Positions 37,207-45,541 of a DNA stretch of 64,000 nucleotides are shown piece after piece; positions within the stretch are counted from its first letter, which is position 1; each line of letters opens with the position of its first letter. The translations under genes and the position numbers were made by a program. The DNA comes from Ochrobactrum sp. Q0168 (GTDB taxonomy: Bacteria > Pseudomonadota > Alphaproteobacteria > Rhizobiales > Rhizobiaceae): positions 560,860 to 624,859 of the forward strand of contig NZ_JAELXQ010000001.1 of the NCBI RefSeq assembly GCF_016427605.1, given 5' to 3'. The notes beneath the pieces are model-generated. The model made no database searches, had not been told where the DNA came from, and saw only the letters and a list, made by a program, of their open reading frames with translations.

Positions 37207-37935
37207 TCAAGGCCTCCCAACTGCCCGCTGGGGCTGCGTCTTCGTGTTGCCGCCCGTCAGCGGGTGCAGCGAATGGATCTCGAAGGGCGCGCCCTTCTCA
37301 GGTTCCACGAACAAAGCGAGATTCACAACCTCAACCGGATCGTTCAGAAGCGGCGCAAAGAATTCTTCCAGCTGGCGTTCGATTCGTGCGCGGTCAGCCT
37401 CCGGAACCGGTCCCGTGAGCGTCATGTGGAAACGGAACTCTTCAAAAACATAAGGATAGCCCCAGCGCTCGAGATTGTGACGCTGCGCTTCGCTCAGGCG
37501 TTCCGGGCGGCGCCTGGCAAGTTCCGCTTCATTGAGCGGTGCGCGGAAACGATCCAGCGCAACGACAACATCATTGGCGAGCTGGTTCAAGGCCGTGACC
37601 GGTTCGTCCGGGACCAGTGCAAAGAACGGCCCGAGGGCTTGAAGCCTCAAACGCGGAATGATGACGGGCTCCACCGACGATGCGAAATGCATCAAGGCCG
37701 ACAGGAGGTCGCTTTCCGTCTGATTGTCATTCAGCCGAAACGGCGCTTTCATCGTGGCATGGAAACCATAACGACGCGGCTCTTCGGTCAGCGACGCGAT
37801 CTCTTCCGTGCCAAGCGAGCGAATCGCCGGCAACTTGACCGGCTCGCCGCTAAAGGCGTTACGCCCCAGCCAGTTGGCCGCAACCTTCAAAAGCGCATCG
37901 CTGGAAGGCGGCGTGAAATAGATCGCATAACGCAT
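37207..37935 (-). CDS. DUF1045 phosphonate-metabolism-associated protein
   Basis: A 242-residue protein of the DUF1045 family, found almost only in phosphonate operons. It belongs to the 2H phosphoesterase fold: two H-x-T/S-type motifs are visible, YGFHATMKAPF (about residue 56) and FRFHMTLTGPV (about residue 165). A cyclic phosphate intermediate of phosphonate breakdown is a likely substrate, by inference. It lies upstream of phnM and is divergent from the sugar kinase gene. Confidence 0.9.
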   Translation of the reverse strand: MRYAIYFTPPSSDALLKVAANWLGRNAFSGEPVKLPAIRSLGTEEIASLTEEPRRYGFHATMKAPFRLNDNQTESDLLSALMHFASSVEPVIIPRLRLQALGPFFALVPDEPVTALNQLANDVVVALDRFRAPLNEAELARRRPERLSEAQRHNLERWGYPYVFEEFRFHMTLTGPVPEADRARIERQLEEFFAPLLNDPVEVVNLALFVEPEKGAPFEIHSLHPLTGGNTKTQPQRAVGRP

Positions 37936-38049
37936 TTCAATTCCTTGGTCTGTAACGGTGTCTCGTGGTCTGATTCAAACAGTTGCATCCCTTGGTTCAA
38001 GCGCTGTGCAAATGTTGGAATCAAAAGACCACTAGCAAGAATATGTATC

Positions 38050-38125
38050 GAGTGGATTTTTCGAATTTGACGTTTGAAACAGCCCATATGTCAGCCGAGA
38101 TTCAAACGTCAAATTCAATCCACTC
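38050..38125. repeat. Long inverted repeat in the DUF1045/sugar-kinase gap
   Basis: Arms GAGTGGATT..GAATTTGACGTTTGAA (38050-38078) and TTCAAACGTCAAATTCAATCCACTC (in two parts, 38101-38125) pair over 25 bp, with a 4-base bulge and a 22-base loop. It sits in the 334-bp divergent gap 37936-38269, in which I see nothing else. No poly-T follows. Confidence 0.8.
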
Positions 38126-38269
38126 ACCCCAGCACGGCGCGGGATCGTTACACAACGAATGTGGCAAGTCGATAAAGCCTGTATGACAATGATGGAAGAC
38201 AACTCACAAAGCGATTTTACATCACAGAAAATTGGTATAGGCGTCTGTAATCGATTTGAGGAGAAAAAG

Positions 38270-39187
38270 ATGAGCGGTTTCGCGTCTATCGGCGAGTGCA
38301 TGATTGAGCTTTCGGGCGGCGACGGCGACCAGTGGCGCATGGGTTTTGCTGGCGATACGCTGAACACCGCCTGGTATGTTCGCGCATTGACCGACAGATC
38401 GTTTCCGGTCGACTATGTAAGCGCCTTCGGCGAAGATAATTTCTCGCAGAAACAGCGCGTTTTCTTCTCGTCCAACGGCATCGGCATTGCGCATAGCCCG
38501 GTGATCGCCGGTGTGCATCCGGGCCTTTATGCGATCACGCTGAGCGGCGCGGAACGGTCCTTCACCTATTGGCGCAGCGATGCCGCCGCGCGCCGTCTTG
38601 CCAGCGACCGGGCCGCGCTGGAGCAAAGCCTTTCCGGGCGCGACATCATCTATTTTTCCGGTATTTCGATCGCGATCGTCTTGGCCGAGCATCGCGAAAC
38701 CTTCTTCGACGTACTGCGGCAATGCCGCGCTGCCGGATCGCGGATCGCTTTCGATCCGAATTTCCGCCACCAGCTCTGGCCGGATCGCAAGGCAGCGCAG
38801 GACATCATCAGTGAAGCGATGCGCCTTGCCGATATCGCTCTGCCGACTTTCCCGGATGAACAGGCGCTTTTCGGCGACGCCAATGCCGAGGCCTGCGCCG
38901 AGCGCCTCATCGGCCTCGGCGTGAAGGAAGTTGTCGTCAAGGACGGCACGGAACCCGCCCTGGTCGCAGCGAATGGCGAACAGACCCTGGTTCCTGCCGT
39001 TTTCGCCAATGCCGTGGATACGACAGGTGCTGGTGATAGTTTCAACGGCGCCTATCTCGTTGCGCGCATGGAAGGGCTTTCGCCGGTGGAAGCCGCGCAA
39101 AAAGCCCATGCCGTTGCAGCCCGTGTCGTCGAAACACGCGGCGCGCTCACCCCAATGGAGACAGCGCGCGCCGCTTATACCGGGTGA
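38270..39187 (+). CDS. kdgK: PfkB-family sugar kinase, probable 2-keto-3-deoxygluconate kinase
   Basis: A 305-residue ribokinase-fold enzyme. The C-terminal PfkB signature VDTTGAGDSFNGAYL carries the catalytic Asp; the N-terminal substrate region FASIGECMIELSGG and FAGDTLNTAWYV fit KdgK, which phosphorylates 2-keto-3-deoxygluconate in the Entner-Doudoroff and uronate pathways. The frame opens at 38159, but ATG 38270 has a strong GAGGAGA upstream. It is followed directly by the convergent galM gene. Specificity is probable, not certain. Confidence 0.9.
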   Translation: MSGFASIGECMIELSGGDGDQWRMGFAGDTLNTAWYVRALTDRSFPVDYVSAFGEDNFSQKQRVFFSSNGIGIAHSPVIAGVHPGLYAITLSGAERSFTYWRSDAAARRLASDRAALEQSLSGRDIIYFSGISIAIVLAEHRETFFDVLRQCRAAGSRIAFDPNFRHQLWPDRKAAQDIISEAMRLADIALPTFPDEQALFGDANAEACAERLIGLGVKEVVVKDGTEPALVAANGEQTLVPAVFANAVDTTGAGDSFNGAYLVARMEGLSPVEAAQKAHAVAARVVETRGALTPMETARAAYTG

Positions 39188-39193
39188 TACAAA

Positions 39194-40210
39194 CTATTCC
39201 CGGGTGAAGGCGAAACGGCTCTCCTGAGCGTAGATTTCGCCCGGGCGCAGGATAGCCTGTGGGAAATAGGGATATTCGAGCGAGCCCGGCCAGATTTGCG
39301 GCTCCAGACAGAAGCCCGCATGTTTTCCGTAGGGCTTGCCCGTGAGGCCGATGCAATCATTGGCCATCGTGTTGCCAGCATAGAACTGGACGCCCGACTC
39401 GGTCGTCAGCACGTCCATGCGCACGCCCGATTTCGCGCCCTTGACCGAAGCGCAGAGCCGCAACGGCACACGCGCCGCGGAAAGACAGAAATTGCTGTCA
39501 TATTCGACCTGCATGCCATTCTCGTTATGACGGATCGGGCGATAATCGCGGAAATCGAATGCGGTGCCCTTGACCGGCAACACCCGCCCGTCCGGAATAA
39601 GCGCCTCATCTACCGGCATATAGGCATCGGCGAGAATCTTGAGCTGATGGTCGAGGATGTCGTTTTCGCCGCCATCGTCGAGATTGAAATAGCTGTGGTG
39701 CAGCAGATTGCACACCGTCGGCTTGTCGGTCACGGCTTCCAGCCGCACGATCAAAGCGCCATCGCCATTGAGCATATAGGTGCAGCTGATTTTGAGATTG
39801 CCGGGAAAACCCATCTCGCCATCTTCGGCAAAGGTCGCGAGCGTCACATAATCCGCGCCGCTGCCCGTGACTTTCCAGACGCGATTGCCGAGTCCCTTGC
39901 TGCCGCCATGGAGATTATGGCGTCCGAGATAGTTAGGCTCTACCTCATAGGTCTTGCCATCCAGCACAAAGCGAGCATCACGGATACGATTGGCCGAGCG
40001 GCCAGCAATCGCACCCAGATGCGGCGAATGGGTAGGATAATCGTCAAAATTTTGATAGCCGATCACCAGCGGTGCGTCATGACCCGCAAGGCGCAGATCC
40101 TGAATGGCGGCGCCCCAGGTGATGATCTTGGCCGTCAGCGGTCCGTTGGAGATGGTCAGGCGATGAACCGCCTGCCCGTCTGGAGCATGTCCGAAAATTT
40201 CCGATGTCAC
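39194..40210 (-). CDS. galM: Aldose 1-epimerase (galactose mutarotase)
   Basis: A 338-residue mutarotase that interconverts alpha and beta aldoses. The family segments GRSANRIRDARF, NLHGGSKGLGNRVW (first catalytic His), CNLLHHSYFNLDD (second His) and C-terminal GFCLEPQIWPGSLEYP (with the catalytic Glu) are present. No signal peptide. It stands alone, 6 bp from convergent kdgK, consistent with local sugar metabolism genes. Confidence 0.95.
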   Translation of the reverse strand: MTSEIFGHAPDGQAVHRLTISNGPLTAKIITWGAAIQDLRLAGHDAPLVIGYQNFDDYPTHSPHLGAIAGRSANRIRDARFVLDGKTYEVEPNYLGRHNLHGGSKGLGNRVWKVTGSGADYVTLATFAEDGEMGFPGNLKISCTYMLNGDGALIVRLEAVTDKPTVCNLLHHSYFNLDDGGENDILDHQLKILADAYMPVDEALIPDGRVLPVKGTAFDFRDYRPIRHNENGMQVEYDSNFCLSAARVPLRLCASVKGAKSGVRMDVLTTESGVQFYAGNTMANDCIGLTGKPYGKHAGFCLEPQIWPGSLEYPYFPQAILRPGEIYAQESRFAFTRE

Positions 40211-40401
40211 GTCTGCCGCCTGTAAAAGTATGATTTATGGGAACCGCATCAAGCCGCATCGCGCGCTCTTAAGCAAGAGGGTTGCAGCTTGATCGCAATC
40301 GATTCCTCCGATATTTTTTACATGTCCATATGTGAGAGCCGTCAGTATACAGACACCGTATTTAATATATTTTTTAAATATAAATTACAAAAGGTCTAGA
40401 T
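40211..40401. other. AT-rich segment upstream of the GH108 pseudogene
   Basis: The DNA at about 40310-40400 is markedly AT-rich (ATTTAATATATTTTTTAAAT and similar), unlike the rest of the window. It adjoins a phage-type gene, so it may be residual foreign DNA. No ORF or RNA gene is seen. Confidence 0.5.
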
Positions 40402-41181
40402 ATGTGATCAAATATTGCGACGATTATGCCTTATATATTTCAGTAAGAAGGTGGCTACGTCGACAATCCGGCTGATCCCGGCTGCGCGACCAATATGGGC
40501 ATTACCCTCGGTACTCTTGCAGGGTGGACTGGTCATTCCGAATCCGCACAAGACGTTAAAAATCTTACTAAAGACACGGCAACGGAAATCTACAGAAAGC
40601 AGTATTGGGACAAGATTGACGGCGACAGTCTTCCCTCGGGCGTCGATTATGCAATGCTGGACTTCGCAGTCAATTCAGGCCCAAGTCACGCGATAAAGAT
40701 GCTGCAACAAATACTTGGAGTTCTGCAGGATGGATTTCTCGGACCGGCGACTTTCGCAGCGCTCTCGGCGCGTTCGCCGCAGGATATCATCGACCGGCTT
40801 TGCGATGAGCGGTCCGCCTGGCTTAGAGGACTGGCCGCCGCCGCAACCTTCGGCAAAGGCTGGCAAGCACGCGTCGAGCGCGTGCGCTCCCGTGCGCTGA
40901 CGCTTGTGGAAAAGCCCGCCAACGACATAGACGCAGCTCATTCCGCCGGCATTTCGTTCCCCCACTCCTACGAACCCGCATACAGCACCCGGCCAGAGGT
41001 CGCTCAACCCGACAATCCCGTCGTGAATACATTGCAACAGCCTGGAGTTGTTGGCACGCTGGCGAGCATCGTGTCAGGGCTGGTCGCCATCATTGTACAG
41101 GATGGCCCGCTGGAAACGGGGCTGGCCTGTGCGATGATTGCGCTGTCGCTCATTGGCGTCATCTACTTCGCCAAGCGCTAA
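40402..41181 (+). pseudogene. Broken GH108-type phage lysozyme gene with C-terminal membrane part
   Basis: Reading the frame of the C-terminal 228-residue ORF upstream gives SNIATIMPYIFQ, a TAA stop (40444-40446), then EGGYVDNPADPGCATNMGIT. EGGY is the GH108 motif whose Glu is the catalytic acid. A second in-frame stop (TGA, 40405-40407) follows ATG 40402. So a nonsense codon sits right before the active-site Glu, and translation could restart only at ATG 40495, without it. Downstream remain the lysozyme body, a peptidoglycan-binding-3-like segment (QDGFLGPATFAALSA) and two hydrophobic segments near the C-terminus. This is probably a decayed prophage endolysin. A sequencing error at the TAA would change the call. 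Confidence 0.75.
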
Positions 41182-41343
41182 AAAAGAAGCCAAAACCGGC
41201 CGTATGAAGCGATTTCAAAAATTTGAGATTGCCTTTATGTTGCGCTTCACTCGCCTCGCATCTTATATGCGCATCGAACGCCCGGTGATCTTGAAAGTAA
41301 TATGACTTTCCTCGTGGCCGGAAAAACGCTAGACACGCGCATA

Positions 41344-41394
41344 TAGAGCATTTCCAGCAAATGTGTCCGTCACTTTTGCTGGCTGCGAAATGCG
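41344..41394. repeat. Rhizobiales-type palindrome, partial copy
   Basis: TAGAGCATTTCCAGCAAATG..CACTTTTGCTGG..GAAATGCG is one half of the double palindrome, inverted with respect to copy 1. It lies between the GH108 pseudogene and acpXL. Confidence 0.7.
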
Positions 41395-41451
41395 ACGAAA
41401 AAATCAGATGCCTGTAATTCGCGGCATCATCAGGAATAAAGGAATCGAAAC

Positions 41452-41733
41452 TTGTCCTCTACTTTTGACAAAGTCGCCGACATCATCGCCGAAACCAGTG
41501 AAATCGATCGTGACACCATCACGCCGGAAAGCCACACCATCGACGATCTGGGCATCGACAGCCTCGACTTCCTCGACATCGTCTTTGCTATCGACAAGGC
41601 TTTCGGCATCAAGATTCCGCTTGAGCAGTGGACGCAGGAAGTAAACGAAGGCAAGGTTCCGACCGAAGAATACTTCGTTTTGAAGAACCTCTGCGCCAAG
41701 ATCGACGAGCTGGTTGCGGCCAAGAAGGCCTGA
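41452..41733 (+). CDS. acpXL: Acyl carrier protein AcpXL for very-long-chain fatty acids
   Basis: A 93-residue acyl carrier protein dedicated to the 27-hydroxyoctacosanoate-type chain of rhizobial and Brucella lipid A. The phosphopantetheine serine is in [10 protein letters not shown] (about residue 37). The C-terminal extension ([23 protein letters not shown]) distinguishes it from the housekeeping ACP. The start codon is TTG (41452), with AAAGGAA upstream. It opens the cluster acpXL, fabF2, fabF1, adh, lpxXL. Confidence 0.95.
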   Translation: MSSTFDKVADIIAETSEIDRDTITPESHTIDDLGIDSLDFLDIVFAIDKAFGIKIPLEQWTQEVNEGKVPTEEYFVLKNLCAKIDELVAAKKA

Positions 41734-41851
41734 GCTCGCTGAAAAATTGACGGTATTGAAGGGTGGACAGCAATGTTCGCCCTGATTCCGTTTCTGGAGC
41801 ACAGGATAGTTCTCGGATAGACCTTGGCCTCATCACGGCAGAACCGGACCC

Positions 41852-43033
41852 ATGCAGAACAATAAAGTCGTCATCACCGGCATTGGCATTATTTCCTCAC
41901 TCGGCGAAGGCGCCGAAGTGCATTGGAACGCTTTTTCGACAGCAGGCAGCGAACCGCGTCTCGAAAAGGAAGCTTTTGCTCCCTACACCGTTCACCCACT
42001 CGGCGAAGTCGATTGGAGCCTGCAGATTCCAAAGCGCGGCGACCAGCGCCAGATGGAAACCTGGCAGCGGCTCGGCACCTATGCTGCGGGCCTCGCGCTG
42101 CAGGATGCTGGCATGAAGGACGATGAAGCGCTCTGCGCGACCATGGATATGGTTGTGGGCGCGGGTGGCGGCGAACGCGACATTACCGTCGACATGCAGA
42201 TTCTCGAGGAAGGCCGCACCAGCAATAATCGCGGTGTGATGCTCAACGAGAAGCTCTCGACAGAACTGCGCCCGACCCTGTTTCTGGCGCAGCTTTCCAA
42301 CCTGCTCGCTGGCAATATCTCCATCGTGCACAAGGTGACGGGTTCTTCGCGCACTTTCATGGGTGAAGAAGGTTCAGGCATTTCGGCCATCGAAACGGCG
42401 GCTGCCCGCATCCGCACCGGACAAAGCACCCATGCTCTGGTGGGCGGCTCCTACAATGCCGAACATTTCGACATGATTCTCGGTCACGAGTTGGGCGGAT
42501 TGCTCAAGCATGACGGCTGGGCGCCGCTCTGGGAGCGTGACGGCTCGGCTGGCGGCGGCATGATCTCCGGCTCCGGCGGTGTGTTTCTCGTTCTCGAAAA
42601 CGCCGAACATGCGGCAAAGCGCGGCGCACGCGCTTATGCGGAAGTGGCAGGAATCGCGGCCACGCAGATCCGCCGCGAAAGCGACGATCTTGCAAAGACC
42701 CTTCGTGACCTTGTTCTCGAAGCCAATGGCGGCAAGGAGCCTCTCTATGTCGTTTCCGGCGCATCCGGCGCTCATGAAGCGACCAAGGCCGAAAAATCCG
42801 TACTGGACGGCTTTTCCGCAGCCTATCGCGGCATATCCGGCCTGACCGGCCATCTGCGCGAAGCACAATTTCCGCTAGCGCTTGCGCTGGCCGCCATTTC
42901 CGTCTGGAAGGGCGAGGCTTTTGCGCCATTGAACGCATCGGAAAAGGCAGCTGATGGCAAAATCAGCGAAGCCGTCGTCACCACTGTCGGAGCAACGCGC
43001 GCCGAAGGTGCCGCAAAGCTGGTGAGAGCATAA
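41852..43033 (+). CDS. Ketoacyl synthase homologue FabF2XL without catalytic cysteine
   Basis: A 393-residue thiolase-fold protein that aligns with FabF along its length, but its active site is degenerate. The nucleophile loop reads SSRTFMGEEGSG (residues 165-176), where the neighbour has STACASG. The NAHGTST histidine position reads SGASGAHEAT, and only the last motif keeps a His (GLTGH). The protein's only cysteine is elsewhere (EALCATMD). It resembles the KS-beta or chain-length-factor subunits of type II polyketide synthases, so it probably pairs with FabF1XL and sets chain length in the 26-28-carbon fatty acid. It lies 118 bp after acpXL, where fabZXL would be expected, and 1 bp before fabF1XL. 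Partnering is inference. Confidence 0.85.
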   Translation: MQNNKVVITGIGIISSLGEGAEVHWNAFSTAGSEPRLEKEAFAPYTVHPLGEVDWSLQIPKRGDQRQMETWQRLGTYAAGLALQDAGMKDDEALCATMDMVVGAGGGERDITVDMQILEEGRTSNNRGVMLNEKLSTELRPTLFLAQLSNLLAGNISIVHKVTGSSRTFMGEEGSGISAIETAAARIRTGQSTHALVGGSYNAEHFDMILGHELGGLLKHDGWAPLWERDGSAGGGMISGSGGVFLVLENAEHAAKRGARAYAEVAGIAATQIRRESDDLAKTLRDLVLEANGGKEPLYVVSGASGAHEATKAEKSVLDGFSAAYRGISGLTGHLREAQFPLALALAAISVWKGEAFAPLNASEKAADGKISEAVVTTVGATRAEGAAKLVRA

Positions 43034-43034
43034 G

Positions 43035-44312
43035 ATGACCAAATATACAGACCATCTGGGCCGCCCCATCGTCGCCATCACGGGCGCTGGCGTTGTTTCC
43101 TCGCTCGGACAGGGCAAGGAAGACAACTGGGCCGCGCTGACAGGCGGTGTTTCGGGCATTCACAGCATTACCCGTTTTCCGTTGGAAAATCTGAACACAC
43201 GCTTTGCCGGCACTGTGGACTTCCTTCCTGAAAGCGAAGTCGGTGCTTCGGCCCTGTCGGAAAAGCTGGCACGTCTTGCGGGTGAAGAGGCGCTTGCCCA
43301 GTCCGGCCTTTCGACGACCAATTTCGGCGGCCCGCTGTTTCTGGCCGCCCCGCCGGTCGAACTCGACTGGAAAAGCCGCTTTGCGCTTGATGCCAGCGTG
43401 AAGAACGAAGGCCCGGCCAGCTATCCGCTTCTGCTCGAAGCCTGCCGTCGCGTGCGCCATGAAGCGCTCTTCAACACGACGCAGTTCGGCTATATCGCCG
43501 AGCGTCTTTCGGAAGCCTTTGGAACACGTGGTCTGCCGATCACGCTTTCCACCGCCTGCGCTTCCGGCGCAACGGCGATCCAGCTTGGCGTCGAAGCCAT
43601 CCGCCGCGGCGAAAGCGACCATGTTCTGGCAATTGGCACCGACGGTTCCGTCTCTGCGGAAGCGCTCATTCGCTTCTCGCTGCTATCGGCACTCTCCACC
43701 CAGAATGAAAAGCCGGAAAAGGCCTCGAAGCCTTTCTCCAAGGATCGCGACGGCTTTGCCATGGCCGAAGGTTCCGGCGCACTGGTGATGGAATCGCTCG
43801 AAAGCGCTGTAGCCCGTGGTGCGAAGGTGCTCGGTATTCTGGCCGGTTGCGGCGAAAAGGCCGATGACTTCCACCGCACCCGTTCGAAGCCGGACGCCTC
43901 GCCTGCCATTGGCACGGTGCGCGCTGCCCTTGCCGATGCAGGCCTGACCGAAGACCAGATCTCCTATGTCAACGCCCACGGCACTTCGACGCCGGAAAAC
44001 GACAAGATGGAATATCTGGCGCTTTCGTCCGTATTCGGCGAACGCATCGAATCTATCCCGGTTTCGTCCAACAAGTCGATGATTGGCCATACGCTAACCG
44101 CAGCCGGTGCGATTGAAGCTGTGTTCTCGCTACTGACGATCCAGACCGGAACGCTGCCGCCGACCATCAATTACGACAATCCGGACCCGGCTATTCCGCT
44201 GGACGTTGTGCCGAACGTGAAGCGCCAAGCAGCGGTTTCTGCCGTGCTTTCGAACTCATTCGGCTTCGGCGGACAGAATACGAGCCTTGTTTTGGCGGCA
44301 AATCCGAATTAA
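43035..44312 (+). CDS. Beta-ketoacyl-ACP synthase FabF1XL
   Basis: A 425-residue condensing enzyme with an intact catalytic set: Cys175 in STACASG, His315 in NAHGTST and His352 in SMIGHTLTAAG, with Lys347. It should elongate acyl chains on AcpXL toward the very-long-chain acid of lipid A. Start ATG 43035 lies 1 bp after the fabF2XL stop, so both are made from one message, fitting a heterodimer. A palindromic repeat separates it from the alcohol dehydrogenase. Confidence 0.92.
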   Translation: MTKYTDHLGRPIVAITGAGVVSSLGQGKEDNWAALTGGVSGIHSITRFPLENLNTRFAGTVDFLPESEVGASALSEKLARLAGEEALAQSGLSTTNFGGPLFLAAPPVELDWKSRFALDASVKNEGPASYPLLLEACRRVRHEALFNTTQFGYIAERLSEAFGTRGLPITLSTACASGATAIQLGVEAIRRGESDHVLAIGTDGSVSAEALIRFSLLSALSTQNEKPEKASKPFSKDRDGFAMAEGSGALVMESLESAVARGAKVLGILAGCGEKADDFHRTRSKPDASPAIGTVRAALADAGLTEDQISYVNAHGTSTPENDKMEYLALSSVFGERIESIPVSSNKSMIGHTLTAAGAIEAVFSLLTIQTGTLPPTINYDNPDPAIPLDVVPNVKRQAAVSAVLSNSFGFGGQNTSLVLAANPN

Positions 44313-44330
44313 TCGGTCCGACAAAAGAAT

Positions 44331-44436
44331 TTAGAGCGCATTTTGATCTGAATAGATCAGATCGGCGCTCTAAACCCCCTTTACGTAAAGCATAATCTTA
44401 TCGATCCTCGTTTCACTCTGGTCGGATTATGCTCTT
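44331..44436. repeat. Rhizobiales-type double palindrome, copy 3
   Basis: TTAGAGCGC..GATCAGATCGGCGCTCTAAA, then a small TTTACGTAAAG palindrome and ATAATC..CGTTTCACTCTGG..GATTATGCTCTTA. It lies inside the acpXL-lpxXL cluster, between fabF1XL and adh. Confidence 0.8.
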
Positions 44437-44498
44437 AATTTCCTGATGATCCCGGAAGGCGGAAGCTCTCCGGGATCATGCCATGAAAGGAATAGCCC

Positions 44499-45527
44499 AT
44501 GCGCGCTTTGCAGCTTCTCGACGACCGTCGCCTTGAAATTACCGATATTGCACCGCCGCCGCCGCCCGGCCTTGGCGAAGTAACGGTTAAGATCAAGGCG
44601 GTCGCGCTGAACCATATCGACGTATGGGGCTGGCGCGGCATGGCCTTCGCCAAGCGAAAGATGCCGCTGGTCATCGGCGCGGAAGCATCCGGCGTTGTCG
44701 ATGCCGTTGGCCCTGGCGTTTCCAATCTGCTGCCCGGCCAGCTTGTTTCGATCTACGGTGCGCGCACCTGCGGTCTTTGCCGCGCCTGCCGCGAAGGCCG
44801 TGACAATCTGTGCGAACATGTCGGCGGCGTGCATGGTTTCCACCTCGACGGCTTTGCCTGCGAGGCTGTGAACCTTCCGGCCCGCCTGCTCGTGGCAGCA
44901 CCTCCCGGCGTTGACGCCATCGGCGCTGCCGTCGCGCCTGTGACCTTCGGCACGGTCGAACACATGCTGTTCGACAATGCCAAGCTGGAACCGGGCGAAA
45001 CCGTTCTCGTACAGGCTGGCGGCTCGGGCATCGGCTCGGCAGCGATCCAGCTTGCCAAGAAGATGGGCTGCACGGTTATCACGACTGTCGGTTCTGACGA
45101 CAAAATCGAAAAGGCCAAGGCTCTTGGCGCCGATCACGTCATCAACTATCGCGAAGACCGTTTCGAAGGTGTTGTGCGCAAGCTGACCAAGAAGAAGGGC
45201 GTCGATGTCGTCTTCGAACATGTCGGCGCAGACACCTGGGCAGGCTCCATGCTCTGCATGAAGCGCGGCGCGCGTCTTGTCACCTGCGGCTCGACCTCGG
45301 GCGTTTCGACCAATATGAACCTGATGCAGCTGTTCCAGCAGCAGCTCAAGATTCTGGGTTCGTTTGGCTGCCGTATGGAAAACATGGCCGATGCCATGCA
45401 GAAAATGGCGCGCGGTATCGTGCATCCGGTCATCGACACGGTGGTTGGCTTCAATGATATCGACACCGCCCTGAAGCGCATGGAAGGCCGCGACGTCTTC
45501 GGCAAGATCATTCTCCAGATCGACTGA
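44499..45527 (+). CDS. Zinc-type alcohol dehydrogenase of the acpXL cluster
   Basis: A 342-residue medium-chain dehydrogenase/reductase. The structural zinc site is visible in CGLCRACREGRDNLC (about residues 88-102). The nucleotide-binding motif is VLVQAGGSGIGSAAIQLAKKMG, and the N-terminal GroES-like domain is complete. In rhizobia the same gene (adh2XL) sits between fabF1XL and lpxXL. A role in reducing or finishing the very-long-chain acyl group is likely from context, but the reaction is unproven. Confidence 0.9.
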   Translation: MRALQLLDDRRLEITDIAPPPPPGLGEVTVKIKAVALNHIDVWGWRGMAFAKRKMPLVIGAEASGVVDAVGPGVSNLLPGQLVSIYGARTCGLCRACREGRDNLCEHVGGVHGFHLDGFACEAVNLPARLLVAAPPGVDAIGAAVAPVTFGTVEHMLFDNAKLEPGETVLVQAGGSGIGSAAIQLAKKMGCTVITTVGSDDKIEKAKALGADHVINYREDRFEGVVRKLTKKKGVDVVFEHVGADTWAGSMLCMKRGARLVTCGSTSGVSTNMNLMQLFQQQLKILGSFGCRMENMADAMQKMARGIVHPVIDTVVGFNDIDTALKRMEGRDVFGKIILQID

Positions 45528-45541
45528 AGCCTGTCCCCGTC

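Noticed and set aside
40415-40696. 93-codon TTG-start ORF across the GH108 motif
   Set aside because: It reads the lysozyme region out of frame; the true frame shows the EGGYVDNPADPG motif.
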